A DNA stretch of 64,000 nucleotides from PUPG01 sp964463915 (GCA_964463915.1 CAYXEH010000003.1:57495-121494); one strand, 5' to 3'. Counted from the stretch's first letter, positions 24,476 through 35,069 are shown. Translations and numbers: made by a program. Notes: generated by a model from the sequence alone, not told the origin.

Positions 24476-26590
24476 ATGATCAGAAAAATTTTTTTACTGG
24501 GGGTACTCCTGTGCCTGTCAGCATTTGTTTATGGACAATACACCCCCTGGTATTACTGGACATTTCTGCCTGAGGAGCAGATAAACGAGATCATCGGCGA
24601 GACCTCCGGTGAGACAGCCTTTCATACCATAATTGAAACGGCCGGCTATACCAGAAACCGGCCGGAGGAAGAATACCATACCACTTTCAGGGAGTCAGCC
24701 TATATTTATGAACAGTTGCAATCATACGGGATAGACGAAGCTGACCTCGTTCGAGTCCCGGCACGCAACGATGAAACATGGAACGGAATCAGGGGTGAGC
24801 TTTGGGAAACAGCACCGGGAAAATCAAAAATTGTATCATACCGGGACAATGCTTTTCAGCTTACCCAGGGCAGCAATGATGCGGATCTCAGTGCGGAACT
24901 GGTCTGGGTGGGCAAAGGCTCACAGGATGAGGTCAACGGGTCGGATGTTGAAGGCAAGATTGCTGTTGGTCATGGAAACGTATCCTACATACACAGGAAT
25001 GCAATTATGGCCGGAGCCATAGGCGTGGTGGCCATCAGCGATTCAAGGAATTATATCGATCCCCTGCAGGTTCCTGCAGGACGTATCGGGGATGTACGCA
25101 ACCCTGACACCGGAGAAACCTGGCCTGCCGGATTTGCTTTCCAGATGAACATCCGGGAAGGACAATATTTAAGGAACCGTCTGATGCGCGGTGAAACCAT
25201 TATGGCCCGCGCCCTGGTGGAAACAAGCATGGAGCCCTATGAGATCCAGAATGTAGAAGCCACCATTTTGGGAGAAAACCCGGAAGAAACCGGGGTGATC
25301 TTATCTGCACATATTTTTGAGGGGTTGGTGAAACAGGGTGCGAACGACAACAAGTCGGGCGGCGCCGCTATTCTGGAAGTGGCCAGGGTATTGAACACCC
25401 TGATCGAAGAAGGACGGATTCCGCGTCCCAAGCGCAGCATTCGCTTTATCTGGGCTCCCGAGTTTTCCGGAACCCGGCCCTGGGTAGAAACAAATTTTGA
25501 AGACATCAGGGAAGCCTATTGCAACATTAATATGGACATGGTCGGTGAATGGCTCAGTCTGAATAAATCTACTTTCTCCCTCATGCGTACCACCTTTGGC
25601 AATGCCCATTACGTCAACGATGTGGTAGAAAATTATTTTCGTTTTATCGGGGAGGGAAATATGGAGAAAATTCATAACAGGCAATCCACTTACCCGGTGG
25701 CCCACCGGATCGTGGCACCTTATGGTGCGGATGAACCATTTCGTTACAGCATCGAGCCCCATTACGGGTCTTCCGATCATGAGGTTTTCAATAACTTCGG
25801 GGTACGGATTCCTGGCGTAATGCTGATTGCCTGGCCGGATCAATGGTACCATACATCGGGTGACGTGGCCGACAAGGCCGATCCGACACAACTTAAAAGG
25901 GCCGTAGTGATCGCAGCCGCCTCAGCCTACACCATTGCCAATGCCAATGATGAAATGGCTGTTAAAATTGCCGGTGAAATTGCCGGGAACGCTGCCAGTC
26001 GATTGGGTCATCAGCTCCAGGTGTCCATGGATATGATCAGTAAAAGCAACAGAGCCAACCTGCAAATACGCTACCGGGAAGCAGACGAGTTGTTACAGGC
26101 TCATCTGCTGAATGAATTGGCCACCGTGGAGTCCGTATATGAATTGATGGAGGATGCGTCATGGGGCAACGATTATATTGAAGACATGAAAACAAGTATT
26201 GAGGCTGTCGGGGTAAGCCACCGAAATGCACTGCAAGCACAGATGCAGACCAGGTCACGCCTCCTTGATATGGATCCGGTTTCTCCGGAAACACTTACAG
26301 CTGATGAAGAACAGGCCAGCATGCTTATTCCTGCCTATACACCCGGCACATATAAAGGAGGGCCGAACATTCTGAATGAAAGCCTGGCTGCATTGCCCGA
26401 AGAAGTATCAGAGGAATACCCGGTTGAGGGCCGTATTAACCGTACAGAAATTGCCCGCCTTGTAAACGGAGAATATTCCATTTATACCATCAAAATCATG
26501 TTGGATGCACAACAGGAAGACAAGAACAACCTGCAGGATATCATGAATTTCTTCCAACAAATGAAAATTGCGGGATTGGTAGAATTCTGA
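24476..26590 (+). CDS. M28-like zinc peptidase with PA domain, exported
   Basis: 704-aa protein with a Sec signal (KIFLLGVLLCLSAFVYG). A protease-associated insert (about residues 130-250, VGKGSQDEVNGSDVEGKIAVGHG) precedes the M28 core. Visible core motifs are LSAHIFEGLVKQGANDNKSGGAA, WAPEFSGTRPWVE, NINMDMVGEW and SSDHEVFNNFGVRIPGV, with YHTSGDVADKADP. The usual EE pair after the first metal motif reads PEF, so one zinc ligand or the base may differ from standard aminopeptidases, as in DUF4910-like relatives. A helical C-terminal 200 residues has no assigned role. Confidence 0.82.
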   Translation: MIRKIFLLGVLLCLSAFVYGQYTPWYYWTFLPEEQINEIIGETSGETAFHTIIETAGYTRNRPEEEYHTTFRESAYIYEQLQSYGIDEADLVRVPARNDETWNGIRGELWETAPGKSKIVSYRDNAFQLTQGSNDADLSAELVWVGKGSQDEVNGSDVEGKIAVGHGNVSYIHRNAIMAGAIGVVAISDSRNYIDPLQVPAGRIGDVRNPDTGETWPAGFAFQMNIREGQYLRNRLMRGETIMARALVETSMEPYEIQNVEATILGENPEETGVILSAHIFEGLVKQGANDNKSGGAAILEVARVLNTLIEEGRIPRPKRSIRFIWAPEFSGTRPWVETNFEDIREAYCNINMDMVGEWLSLNKSTFSLMRTTFGNAHYVNDVVENYFRFIGEGNMEKIHNRQSTYPVAHRIVAPYGADEPFRYSIEPHYGSSDHEVFNNFGVRIPGVMLIAWPDQWYHTSGDVADKADPTQLKRAVVIAAASAYTIANANDEMAVKIAGEIAGNAASRLGHQLQVSMDMISKSNRANLQIRYREADELLQAHLLNELATVESVYELMEDASWGNDYIEDMKTSIEAVGVSHRNALQAQMQTRSRLLDMDPVSPETLTADEEQASMLIPAYTPGTYKGGPNILNESLAALPEEVSEEYPVEGRINRTEIARLVNGEYSIYTIKIMLDAQQEDKNNLQDIMNFFQQMKIAGLVEF

Positions 26591-26654
26591 TCCAAAACCT
26601 GCATTCATCCCATGCAATCAAGACAGTCGGCCTTTGCATGAATCATTGCCTGCC

Positions 26655-26693
26655 TCCCCTTTCGCAAATGACAGATGCGAAAGGGGATTTTTT
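26655..26693. terminator. Bidirectional hairpin terminator
   Basis: TCCCCTTTCGCA (26655-26666) pairs perfectly with TGCGAAAGGGGA (26676-26687) around a 9-base loop, followed by six T. It separates the plus-strand M28 peptidase from the minus-strand MTH1187-family gene and lies at the 3' end of both. Confidence 0.85.
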
Positions 26694-27003
26694 ACTTATT
26701 GACTGTCCCGATACGTTCTTCCACAGATTTGATCTTCCCTTCCAACTGGTTATCTTTTCCTTTCCGGATATCCAGTTTCATGCTGGAATAGATCCTTTGG
26801 CAATCGGGCTCCAGAAGACCGTAGGCCTGTTCAATTACCCTGAGTATCTGTTGTATGGTGTCTGCTTCCACCACTGTTCCCATGGGGGTCAGCCGGTAAT
26901 TCAGCCCTGTTTCCTTAATCATTTTGATAATTCTGCTCACATAAGGACTCACACTCTCCCCTTTATCCGTGGGGAACATCGAAAATTCAAGCAATACAGA
27001 CAT
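26692..27003 (-). CDS. MTH1187/YqgV (UPF0045) family protein, putative thiamine-binding
   Basis: 103-aa ferredoxin-like-fold protein: LLEFSMFPTDKGESVSPYVSRII and YRLTPMGTVVEADT are the family signature. Proteins of this family form tetramers and bind thiamine or a related pyrimidine in the cytosol, but a physiological role is not firmly established. Single-gene unit between the terminator at its 3' end and a divergent lipoprotein gene. Confidence 0.85.
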   Translation of the reverse strand: MSVLLEFSMFPTDKGESVSPYVSRIIKMIKETGLNYRLTPMGTVVEADTIQQILRVIEQAYGLLEPDCQRIYSSMKLDIRKGKDNQLEGKIKSVEERIGTVNK

Positions 27004-27168
27004 AAGATTATTTTTTTGTGTGATATAAAATTACAAAAGCTACTGCATATAAAAAATTTTACCTCAGGGTATTTTGTCTGAATAATTTGAATAATTTAGC
27101 CAATGGAAGAACGAAAACTGCAGTTAAATGACCGGAAATTATCTTTACAGAACCTTCTACGATCCGAC

Positions 27169-27702
27169 ATGAAAATTTCAATAATCAGTATTCTCATAAT
27201 TATCATTGTTATTGGCTGCAGGTCAACACAAGAGACGGCAGATATGAATGATGAAGGAAAGATTATTTGGGAAAACCCGGTAATCCAGCCAAGAAATCAC
27301 CCGGGGATTGAACGCATTTTCCAACAGGACGGAGATAGGCGGCAGGAAAATAATGAATCAGGGCTGAAGGATTTTATCGACCGCACAAATTCCGGATTCA
27401 GGGATAGTAAAATCAGTATTGAGGAAGCCAACAAGGTGTATGAGATGCTCCATGACTCCGGAATGCTCTTTAATGAGCCGATTGGCATGCCGGATCCCGA
27501 CGAGCCACGTTCACATGAAACGGTTGATGACCTGAAAAAGCGGGTCGCCATCCGTAAAATAGACGAAAATACTTATTATATATTCTTTGTCAGAACCTCT
27601 TGTGGTTTCACTTATTTCTATGGCTATTTTTCCATGCCCGATCAAGCAGAAAACCTTAATTTACAACCCATTGAAAGCTGGCGTGCCTCTGTACCCTGCT
27701 AA
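27169..27702 (+). CDS. Hypothetical lipoprotein
   Basis: 177-aa protein with a lipoprotein signal (hydrophobic IISILIIIIVIGC, lipobox Cys near residue 17). Start ATG 27169 is preferred over 27103 because it places the hydrophobic segment at the N-terminus. A charged middle region is followed by YYIFFVRTSCGFTYFYGYF near the C-terminus. No recognised domain. A -7-like TATCTTTA lies about 25 bases upstream. It precedes the T9SS protease by 60 bases. Confidence 0.65.
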   Translation: MKISIISILIIIIVIGCRSTQETADMNDEGKIIWENPVIQPRNHPGIERIFQQDGDRRQENNESGLKDFIDRTNSGFRDSKISIEEANKVYEMLHDSGMLFNEPIGMPDPDEPRSHETVDDLKKRVAIRKIDENTYYIFFVRTSCGFTYFYGYFSMPDQAENLNLQPIESWRASVPC

Positions 27703-27762
27703 CACTCTATACCCTGCAAATACTCCGTATCCTGTTATTTTTTTTACCTGTAATTCATCCAA

Positions 27763-30700
27763 ATGCCTATTTCAATGTATCAGCGCTCAGTAATTATTCT
27801 GCTTATTTTCCTTACAGCTGTCTTTAATATTTACGGTCAGCAAGGGACTCCCCGACAAACCAAACTGAAGTCTTTGCAAGAGACCCTGAAGTTCAGTTCA
27901 ACGGAGATTCTGGATGACATGGCAGCCAACAGGCAACTGGCTCATTCGATTGCCGGTGACAAAGGGTGGGTCACCAGGCAGGTACTTCCCAATGGTGATA
28001 TGATCTCACTGGAAGGGGTGGACAGCAACGGGCTGCCCATCTATTATACCACCGAATTCAATCTTTATGCAGCAGCCACCACCGGCACCGACAAACTATG
28101 GACGGGTGGTGGCCCCGGTCTTAACCTGACAGGTGGTTCTCCTTTCATGGATGGCAAACTGGCTATATGGGATGGAGGCAATGTACGCGGAGGCCACCAG
28201 GAAATCTCCCGTCGCTCTACAGCGAACAACCCGGACGCTGATATCAGCAATCATGCCACCCACGTGGCAGGTACCATGATCGCTGCAGGGGTGAATCCAC
28301 TGGCCAAAGGCATGGCTCATGGAGCCAATGATATCATGTCATGGGATTTCAGCAATGACGGGGAAGAAATGACAGATGCTGCCGACAGTTTACTGGTATC
28401 CAACCATTCTTACGGGAGACTTGCCGGATGGCGTTTTAATAGTGACAGAGACGGCACATCCTCTGATCCTAACTGGGAGTGGCGGGGAGATGTCTCTGTA
28501 AGCAAGGAAGAAGATTATATATTTGGATACTACAGCAGCAGAGCCCGGCTGTGGGACATGATCGCCTATTACTCACCCTATTACCTGATCGTAAAATCTG
28601 CAGGCAATAACCGGGGCTCAAATGGGCCTTCTGTGGGCCAACCTTACTGGCATTATGACGAAACAGGCGACTGGACCCTTGCCAACCGCACACAGGATAT
28701 GAGCAGTAATGACGGGTATAATACAGTAGCTGCCTATGGGAATGCCAAAAATATTCTGAGTGTGGGTGCGGTAAGTGCGATCAAAAACGGATACCGTAAA
28801 CCTGAAGAAGTCATCGTGTCGGGTTTTTCCAGCTGGGGGCCAACAGATGACGGAAGGATCAAGCCGGACATCGTAGCCAACGGTGTCAGTGTATATTCAG
28901 CCTCATCCAGTGGAAATGCCGATTACACAACAATGAGCGGTACTTCGATGTCCGCCCCGAATACTTCCGGCACCCTGTTCTTGCTTCAGGAACACTATCA
29001 CCAGCTGAACGATACCTTTATGCTCAGTTCCACGCTGAAGGGGCTGGTATGTCATACAGCCAATCCCGCCGGAAACCCCGGGCCAGATTATATATACGGA
29101 TGGGGTCTTCTGGATGCAGAGTCAGCAGCCCGGGCAATCACCGATAACGGCAATGGAGCAGTTATTGAAGAAAATACCCTCATTGAGCAGGATACCCTCA
29201 CCCTGGAATTAACCGCTTCAGGCAGGGAAGCTCTTTCAGTAACCATTGCCTGGACTGATCCGGAAGCGGATCCCCTTGAGGTAAACCAGGAAGTGCTGAA
29301 TAACCGGACTCCACGCCTGGTCAATGACCTGGATCTTCGTGTAACGGATATGGATTCCATCTTTAAGCCCTGGGTATTGGATGTAGAAAACCCGGAGGCC
29401 TTTGCCACAACCGGAGATAATATAGTGGACAACATTGAGCAGATATATATTGAGCACCCCGTTCCCGGCAAAACCTATACCATCACTGTAACCCATAAAA
29501 ACGACAGCCTTGTCAGGGGGTCGCAAAATTTCTCCCTGATCGCCACCGGCGTTGGGGGTGAACCCTTGCCGGTTTCTGAGGCCCTGGATGAGAAGGGCAT
29601 ATTTATCCAGGACTTCAACCTCAATACCCTTGACAATGAACAGGAAGGAGGCTGTCATACCTACCGTGATTTCACCAATATGAAAACAGTTCTTAAGGCC
29701 GGAGGTTCCTACCCTTTTGAAGTCAACACAGGCTATTGTGAAGAATATGGACCTCACGTCATAAGTATTTACGCCGACTGGAACTCCGATGGAATCTTTG
29801 ATGAAGATGAAATTGTGGCTACCTCTGCCGTGAAAGATTCTCCGGGCAGCTTTACAGGAACATTGAATGTTCCGATTCACGTCGGGTCAGGATCCACAGC
29901 AATTCTCCGTGTGGTCGCTAAGGAAACAGATCACCCGGATGAGATGGCCCCGGACCTTGATTATCAAAGAGGGGAGACCCAGGATTACCTCCTGGTATTT
30001 GATCGTGCCACAACTGACGTGCAAATTTCCGGGCTTCCGGGCCTCTCGGGAGTTCTTTGTCCCTCCGAACACCAATCAGTCACGGTCAGTCTGGAAAACA
30101 ACGGCTCAGAACCTGTCAGCGAGATTCTTCTGCAAGCTGTCTTATATGAAGATGAACAACCTTCAGATACCATCAAAGAGGTCTATTCCAATGAACTTGA
30201 TGCATTGTCTGCTGACGTCTTCCGTTTCAACGACACATTTACCACTTTGCCTGACAGTGATTACATGGTGGAGGTTTCTGTGATGCAACCCGAAACACTT
30301 CTGGGAGATCATGGTACATTACAGGTATTATTTCAGACCGGAAACAGGCCCCCGCCCCCTTCTGCAAAGGCAGTTGTCTGTCAAGGAGAAGAGGAGACCA
30401 GGTTATCGGCCCAGGGAGCAGGCACTGTTTATTGGTATAGCGATGCAGAAGACGGAGACCTTTTGGCTGTGGGTTCGGATCCCGTGCTGGATCACCGGCC
30501 CGAATCCGCAAAGGTTTTTGCGGGATTTGACAATTTATATACCGGAATCGGGCCCAAACAAAAAGAAGAGTATCCATGGACGAACGGCACCTACACCCGA
30601 GCCACCGCCCACCCTGTTTTCACCACCCATGTACCATTGGTGATCCGTTCTGCCAGGTTATATATTGGTCATCCAGGTGAGGTAACCTTTTCGGTGGTCA

Positions 30701-31521
30701 ACTATCAAACGGGGGAAGTTGTTTCCATTGCCGAGCTCAATGTAACAGCCACCAGAAGCACGCCCACAGATGAAATTGGCGCGCCGGATGACCCGGAAGA
30801 TGAAGGCAGGGTATATCAGTTAAACCTGGTTATACCAGAACCTGGCAAGTACAGGTTACGTATCTCCTACGGATCCCGGACTACCATATTCCGTTCAGCG
30901 GGCAACACTTCCAATCCTTATCCTTATGAGGTTCCTGATGTGATGGAGATCACAGAAACCTCAGCCAGCGAATCCACAGATTATTATTACTGGCTATATG
31001 ACACAAAAATCGAAGCCTACGGATGTGCCAGTGAACTGCAGGAAGTAGAAATAGAGGATGTGGAAAATCCGGTGGTTAAGCTGGATGACTGGTCGTACCT
31101 GGATGAGGGCCAGCTGATCCTTGATGCACGTAACCCGGGCGCCGACTACAGGTGGAGCACCGGAGCCCGCACACAAAAAATTGCCCCGGTGTTTTCCGGA
31201 AATTACTGGGTGGTTGTCACCAATGAACAAGGATGCCAGGCCAGGGATGAAATAAAAGTCACGGAAACCTCGGCGGAGGAACCCCTCAAAGCTGAAGTCC
31301 GTGTTTATCCAAACCCGACAGACCATTTACTCATTATTGAATCACCCGGGAAGATAAAGGCAGAGCTGTTCTCCGTTGAAGGACGGCTGCACCGTACGGC
31401 ATTCAATGAAGGGGGACAGACCCTGATGGATGTATCAGATATTCAAAAAGGCATATACCTGCTGCGCCTGACGGATCCGGACAACGGCAACACCGCCACC
31501 TACAGGGTAATGATTCGTTAG
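27763..31521 (+). CDS. Secreted subtilisin-like (S8) protease with GEVED domain and T9SS sorting tail
   Basis: 1252-aa exported serine protease. Signal peptide about residues 7-25. S8 triad: Asp136 in IWDGG, His167 in HATHVAGTM, Ser395 in GTSMSAPN. A jelly-roll P-domain-like region follows (about 470-600), then a GEVED domain (ISIYADWNSDGIFDEDE ... GETQDYLLVF), Ig-like or CARDB-like segments (about 745-860), a further beta region, and a C-terminal type A Por sorting domain (VRVYPNPTDHLLII ... KGIYLLRL). It should be exported by Sec and then by type IX secretion to the surface or medium. Start could be 27775. Confidence 0.93.
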   Translation: MPISMYQRSVIILLIFLTAVFNIYGQQGTPRQTKLKSLQETLKFSSTEILDDMAANRQLAHSIAGDKGWVTRQVLPNGDMISLEGVDSNGLPIYYTTEFNLYAAATTGTDKLWTGGGPGLNLTGGSPFMDGKLAIWDGGNVRGGHQEISRRSTANNPDADISNHATHVAGTMIAAGVNPLAKGMAHGANDIMSWDFSNDGEEMTDAADSLLVSNHSYGRLAGWRFNSDRDGTSSDPNWEWRGDVSVSKEEDYIFGYYSSRARLWDMIAYYSPYYLIVKSAGNNRGSNGPSVGQPYWHYDETGDWTLANRTQDMSSNDGYNTVAAYGNAKNILSVGAVSAIKNGYRKPEEVIVSGFSSWGPTDDGRIKPDIVANGVSVYSASSSGNADYTTMSGTSMSAPNTSGTLFLLQEHYHQLNDTFMLSSTLKGLVCHTANPAGNPGPDYIYGWGLLDAESAARAITDNGNGAVIEENTLIEQDTLTLELTASGREALSVTIAWTDPEADPLEVNQEVLNNRTPRLVNDLDLRVTDMDSIFKPWVLDVENPEAFATTGDNIVDNIEQIYIEHPVPGKTYTITVTHKNDSLVRGSQNFSLIATGVGGEPLPVSEALDEKGIFIQDFNLNTLDNEQEGGCHTYRDFTNMKTVLKAGGSYPFEVNTGYCEEYGPHVISIYADWNSDGIFDEDEIVATSAVKDSPGSFTGTLNVPIHVGSGSTAILRVVAKETDHPDEMAPDLDYQRGETQDYLLVFDRATTDVQISGLPGLSGVLCPSEHQSVTVSLENNGSEPVSEILLQAVLYEDEQPSDTIKEVYSNELDALSADVFRFNDTFTTLPDSDYMVEVSVMQPETLLGDHGTLQVLFQTGNRPPPPSAKAVVCQGEEETRLSAQGAGTVYWYSDAEDGDLLAVGSDPVLDHRPESAKVFAGFDNLYTGIGPKQKEEYPWTNGTYTRATAHPVFTTHVPLVIRSARLYIGHPGEVTFSVVNYQTGEVVSIAELNVTATRSTPTDEIGAPDDPEDEGRVYQLNLVIPEPGKYRLRISYGSRTTIFRSAGNTSNPYPYEVPDVMEITETSASESTDYYYWLYDTKIEAYGCASELQEVEIEDVENPVVKLDDWSYLDEGQLILDARNPGADYRWSTGARTQKIAPVFSGNYWVVVTNEQGCQARDEIKVTETSAEEPLKAEVRVYPNPTDHLLIIESPGKIKAELFSVEGRLHRTAFNEGGQTLMDVSDIQKGIYLLRLTDPDNGNTATYRVMIR

Positions 31522-31654
31522 GGAATCATCACCTGCCAGCATGATTTGTTTTTACCCCGTTCCATTGCAATATTCAGACAATGGATCCTGATTTAATATC
31601 TCTTTTGAGTTGATCCTCCATTGAAGCCGGTTTCACATTGATCTGCAGAAAATG

Positions 31655-31662
31655 TATATTTG
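31655..31662 (+). promoter_or_regulatory. -7 element for the aldehyde dehydrogenase gene
   Basis: TATATTTG is a full match to TAnnTTTG, 21 bases before the ATG at 31684, giving a short leader. A TTG at 31638-31640 is closer than usual for a -33 box. Confidence 0.5.
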
Positions 31663-31683
31663 ATGGTGATATAAAAATTGCCT

Positions 31684-33075
31684 ATGGAACCTATTGAGAA
31701 AGATCAATTAAAGAAAACCTGTTTGGCACAACGCAGGTTCTTTGCCACGCGGAAAACCCGCGAATTACAGTTCAGGAAAGCACAGCTGATTAAACTCAGA
31801 AAGACCATCACGAAATACGAACAAGGGATTATCGATGCCCTTTGGCAGGACCTGAGGAAATCACCGGAAGAAACTTACCTGACCGAGATCAGTGTGGTGC
31901 TGATGGAAATCAGTCACCACCTGAAAAACATGAGCCGTTGGGCACGTACACGCCGGCGCCCTACTCCATTCCACCTGAGGCCATCCAAAAGCAGACTCAT
32001 GATTGAACCCCTGGGACGTGCGCTGATTATTGCCCCGTGGAACTACCCCTTTCATTTGATGATGAGCCCCCTTGTGGGAGCCATTTCTGCAGGGTGCTGT
32101 GCCATTCTGAAACCATCCCCGGATGCCAGGGCCACTTCCGCTTTAATGAAAGAAATAATCCGCGAAACCTTCGATCCGGAATACATTTCCCTGGTAGAAG
32201 GGGGCCGGGAAGTCAATACCCTGTTGCTCGAACAGCGCCATGACCTGATTTTCTTCACCGGCAGCACCAAAGTCGGGAAGGTTGTAATGGAAGCCGCAGC
32301 AAAATACCTGACCCCGGTTTTACTGGAACTGGGTGGAAAGAGCCCATGTATTGTAGATAAAGACGCCAAAGTGGATGTGGCAGCCAGACGGATCGCATGG
32401 GGTAAGACCATAAATGCCGGACAAACTTGCGTGGCGCCCGATTATGTGCTGGTTCATGAGAGCCTGAAGGAGGAACTGATATCGGAAATAATCAAACATC
32501 TCGAGTCAATGTACGGGAAAGATCCCCGGAAAAGCCCGCATTATCCGAGGATTATCAACAATAAGGCCATGGACAGGCTTCTGGGGTATCTGCAGGAAGG
32601 AAATATCATTTACGGAGGAAAGGCAGATACGTCAGACAACTACATCTCCCCCACCCTGATGGACGAGGTAGGGGGAAATGACCCCATCATGCAAAATGAA
32701 ATATTTGGCCCTCTTTTGCCGGTGATTTCATTTAAAGATATTGAGGACGCCATAAAAATTATCAATGACCGGGAAAAACCCCTGGCGTTTTATTATTTCG
32801 GCAACAATCACAAAGCAAAAGGAGTATTATCCAGGGTCTCCTCCGGAGGGGTCTGTCTTAATGACACCATCCTGCACGTCGCAAATCACCATCTGCCCTT
32901 CGGCGGGGTAGGTCACAGCGGTACCGGCAGATACCACGGAAAGGAAAGTTTCCTGGCATTCAGCAACCGCCGGGCAGTGCTGCAGACTCCAACCTGGCCT
33001 GATCTTCCTTTTCAATATCCGCCGTTCAAAATGTTCGGGTGGGTAAAAAACTACCTGGACCGGAAAGGGAAGTAA
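31684..33075 (+). CDS. Aldehyde dehydrogenase (class 3-like)
   Basis: 463-aa NAD(P)-dependent aldehyde dehydrogenase: IIAPWNYPFHLMMSPLVGAI (cofactor and substrate channel), FFTGSTKVGKVVMEAA (Rossmann), LLELGGKSPCIV (general-base Glu), NAGQTCVAPDY (catalytic Cys), EIFGPLLPVISF, and PFGGVGHSGTGRYHG near the C-terminus. The short length and the N-terminal helix FATRKTRELQFRKAQL fit class 3 enzymes acting on medium/long-chain or aromatic aldehydes. The in-frame TTG at 31678 is an unlikely start. It is followed after 23 bases by an SLC13 transporter. Confidence 0.94.
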   Translation: MEPIEKDQLKKTCLAQRRFFATRKTRELQFRKAQLIKLRKTITKYEQGIIDALWQDLRKSPEETYLTEISVVLMEISHHLKNMSRWARTRRRPTPFHLRPSKSRLMIEPLGRALIIAPWNYPFHLMMSPLVGAISAGCCAILKPSPDARATSALMKEIIRETFDPEYISLVEGGREVNTLLLEQRHDLIFFTGSTKVGKVVMEAAAKYLTPVLLELGGKSPCIVDKDAKVDVAARRIAWGKTINAGQTCVAPDYVLVHESLKEELISEIIKHLESMYGKDPRKSPHYPRIINNKAMDRLLGYLQEGNIIYGGKADTSDNYISPTLMDEVGGNDPIMQNEIFGPLLPVISFKDIEDAIKIINDREKPLAFYYFGNNHKAKGVLSRVSSGGVCLNDTILHVANHHLPFGGVGHSGTGRYHGKESFLAFSNRRAVLQTPTWPDLPFQYPPFKMFGWVKNYLDRKGK

Positions 33076-33098
33076 CACGAAAATCATATATTAACCAA

Positions 33099-34868
33099 AT
33101 GGAACAGAACCTGGTATTTGGCACCCTGCTTTTGGTACTTGCACTGTTTTCCTGGGGACGGATCAGGCATGACGGAGTGGCCCTGATTGCTTTGTTTATC
33201 CTGGTGATTGCCGGGATCATTCCTGCAGAAGAAAGCTTCAACGGCTTCGGCCATCCGGCGGTGATCACCGTAGCTGCCGTACTGGTTATCGGGAAAGGAC
33301 TGGAAATATCGGGACTGATCGACCTGTTGGGGAAATGGGTCATGAAGGTAGGCAAAGGATTGTTGACACAGATCATCACCCTGTCGGTGATCGTCGCTGT
33401 GGCCTCCGCCTTCATGAACAACGTAGGAGCCCTGGCCATCATGATGCCTGTCGCCATCACCCTTGCCCGAAAAAGCGGCAATCCTCCCTCCTATATCCTG
33501 ATGCCCATAGCCTTTGCTTCGCTGCTCGGCGGCATGAGCACCTTGATCGGGACACCACCGAACATCATCATTGCCACCCTCAGGGGCGATGAACTTGGCA
33601 CTTCCTTCAGCATGTTTGACTTTTCCCCGGTGGGAGCCGGTCTGGCGATTGCCGGAATACTGTTCATCTCATTGATCGGATGGCGGTTATTGCCGAAAAG
33701 GGCTGCACAAAAGTCCGCCTCTGAGTTGTTTGATGTGGATGAGTATATCACAGAGGTAAAAGTAGGCCGTGATGCAAAGGTTAAGGGAAGCACCATAGAT
33801 GAGTTACAGAAATTAAGTGACACTGATGTCCAGATCCTGGGTATGGTACGTAAAGGAAAACGAATCCATGCACCCGGCCCGGAAGAGGTACTGAAAGTCA
33901 GCGATGTGATCATTCTTGAAGCGGATGCAGAGAATCTGAAGGAATTTCTGGACGATACCGGCCTGAAACTGGTGGGCGACAAAAAATTCCGCAAAGATGC
34001 GGAAGGATCAAAAAACATTGTGATCGCAGAAGGCATTCTGACCCCTGACTCCCCGATCACAGGACAATCCGCAGCCAAACTTCAGATGCGCAGCCGTTAC
34101 GGGGTAAATCTGCTTGCTGTTGCCCGGAAAGACCAGAAAATCAGGAGAAGACTCGACCAGGTGGTTTTTAAAACCGGTGACGTACTGCTGCTTCAGGGAC
34201 GTGAACACACTGTGGATAACGCCATGACCTCACTGGGGTGTCTGCCCCTGGCTCACCGCGGACTGAGGATTGGTTACAAACAAAAGATCCCGCTGGCCCT
34301 CGGGATTTTTGCTACGGCCATTGTGATGGTTGTTACCGGCCTGCTGGCCGTACAGGTGGCTTTTGCCATGGCAGCAGTGGCCATGGTCCTGTCACGGGTA
34401 TTGCCGTTGAAGAACGTATATGATCACATCGACTGGCCCGTCATTATTTTGCTCGGGGCCATGATCCCGGTGGGAAGTGCCCTGGAAACCACAGGAGGCG
34501 CAGAAACAATCGCATCACATATCCTCCGCTCTGCAGAGGCGATCCCCCCCTGGGCCATTCTTGCCATCATCCTGGTGGTAACCATGTTCCTGTCGGATAT
34601 CATCAATAACGCAGCTACGGTGGTTCTGATGGCTCCCATAGCCATCAGCGTGGCTTCCGGGATGGGCTTCTCTGTGGATCCATTCCTGATGGCTGTGGCA
34701 GTAGGCGGATCCTGCGCCTTCCTCACTCCCATCGGTCACCAGTCAAACACCCTGGTGATGGGCCCGGGCGGATACAAATTCACTGATTACTGGCGCATGG
34801 GGCTTCCCCTGGAGGTAATCATCGTGGTGGTAGGAGTTCCCCTGATCATGCTGGTGTGGCCCCTGTAA
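33099..34868 (+). CDS. SLC13/DASS-family permease with two RCK_C (TrkA-C) domains
   Basis: 589-aa inner-membrane transporter. An N-terminal transmembrane block (LVFGTLLLVLALFSW ... AFMNNVGALAIMMPVAITLA and GGMSTLIGTPPNIIIA) contains the two SNT-like NxxxT motifs typical of divalent anion:Na+ symporters. A cytosolic insert of two RCK_C/TrkA-C modules (about residues 210-395) follows, then a second block with FLSDIINNAATVVLMAP and FLTPIGHQSNTLVMGPGGY. Likely substrate is sulfate, a dicarboxylate or similar. Start ATG 33099 is used because the longer frame overlaps the ALDH stop. Confidence 0.9.
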   Translation: MEQNLVFGTLLLVLALFSWGRIRHDGVALIALFILVIAGIIPAEESFNGFGHPAVITVAAVLVIGKGLEISGLIDLLGKWVMKVGKGLLTQIITLSVIVAVASAFMNNVGALAIMMPVAITLARKSGNPPSYILMPIAFASLLGGMSTLIGTPPNIIIATLRGDELGTSFSMFDFSPVGAGLAIAGILFISLIGWRLLPKRAAQKSASELFDVDEYITEVKVGRDAKVKGSTIDELQKLSDTDVQILGMVRKGKRIHAPGPEEVLKVSDVIILEADAENLKEFLDDTGLKLVGDKKFRKDAEGSKNIVIAEGILTPDSPITGQSAAKLQMRSRYGVNLLAVARKDQKIRRRLDQVVFKTGDVLLLQGREHTVDNAMTSLGCLPLAHRGLRIGYKQKIPLALGIFATAIVMVVTGLLAVQVAFAMAAVAMVLSRVLPLKNVYDHIDWPVIILLGAMIPVGSALETTGGAETIASHILRSAEAIPPWAILAIILVVTMFLSDIINNAATVVLMAPIAISVASGMGFSVDPFLMAVAVGGSCAFLTPIGHQSNTLVMGPGGYKFTDYWRMGLPLEVIIVVVGVPLIMLVWPL

Positions 34869-35069
34869 TCAGCCCCTATACACCAGCCTGTATCCGGTTA
34901 TGGAACCGCAGCTACATTCCGGCCTGAACTTTGCATAAAACACTCAGGGCCCATACCTGGCTGGCATGCCTGCGAATATCGAATTCTTTCCCTCTGTCAT
35001 ATAATCAAATTCCCGTGTCTTTATTATATTTACAAAAACAAACCAATTATTCACCAATCTGATGCTGGA

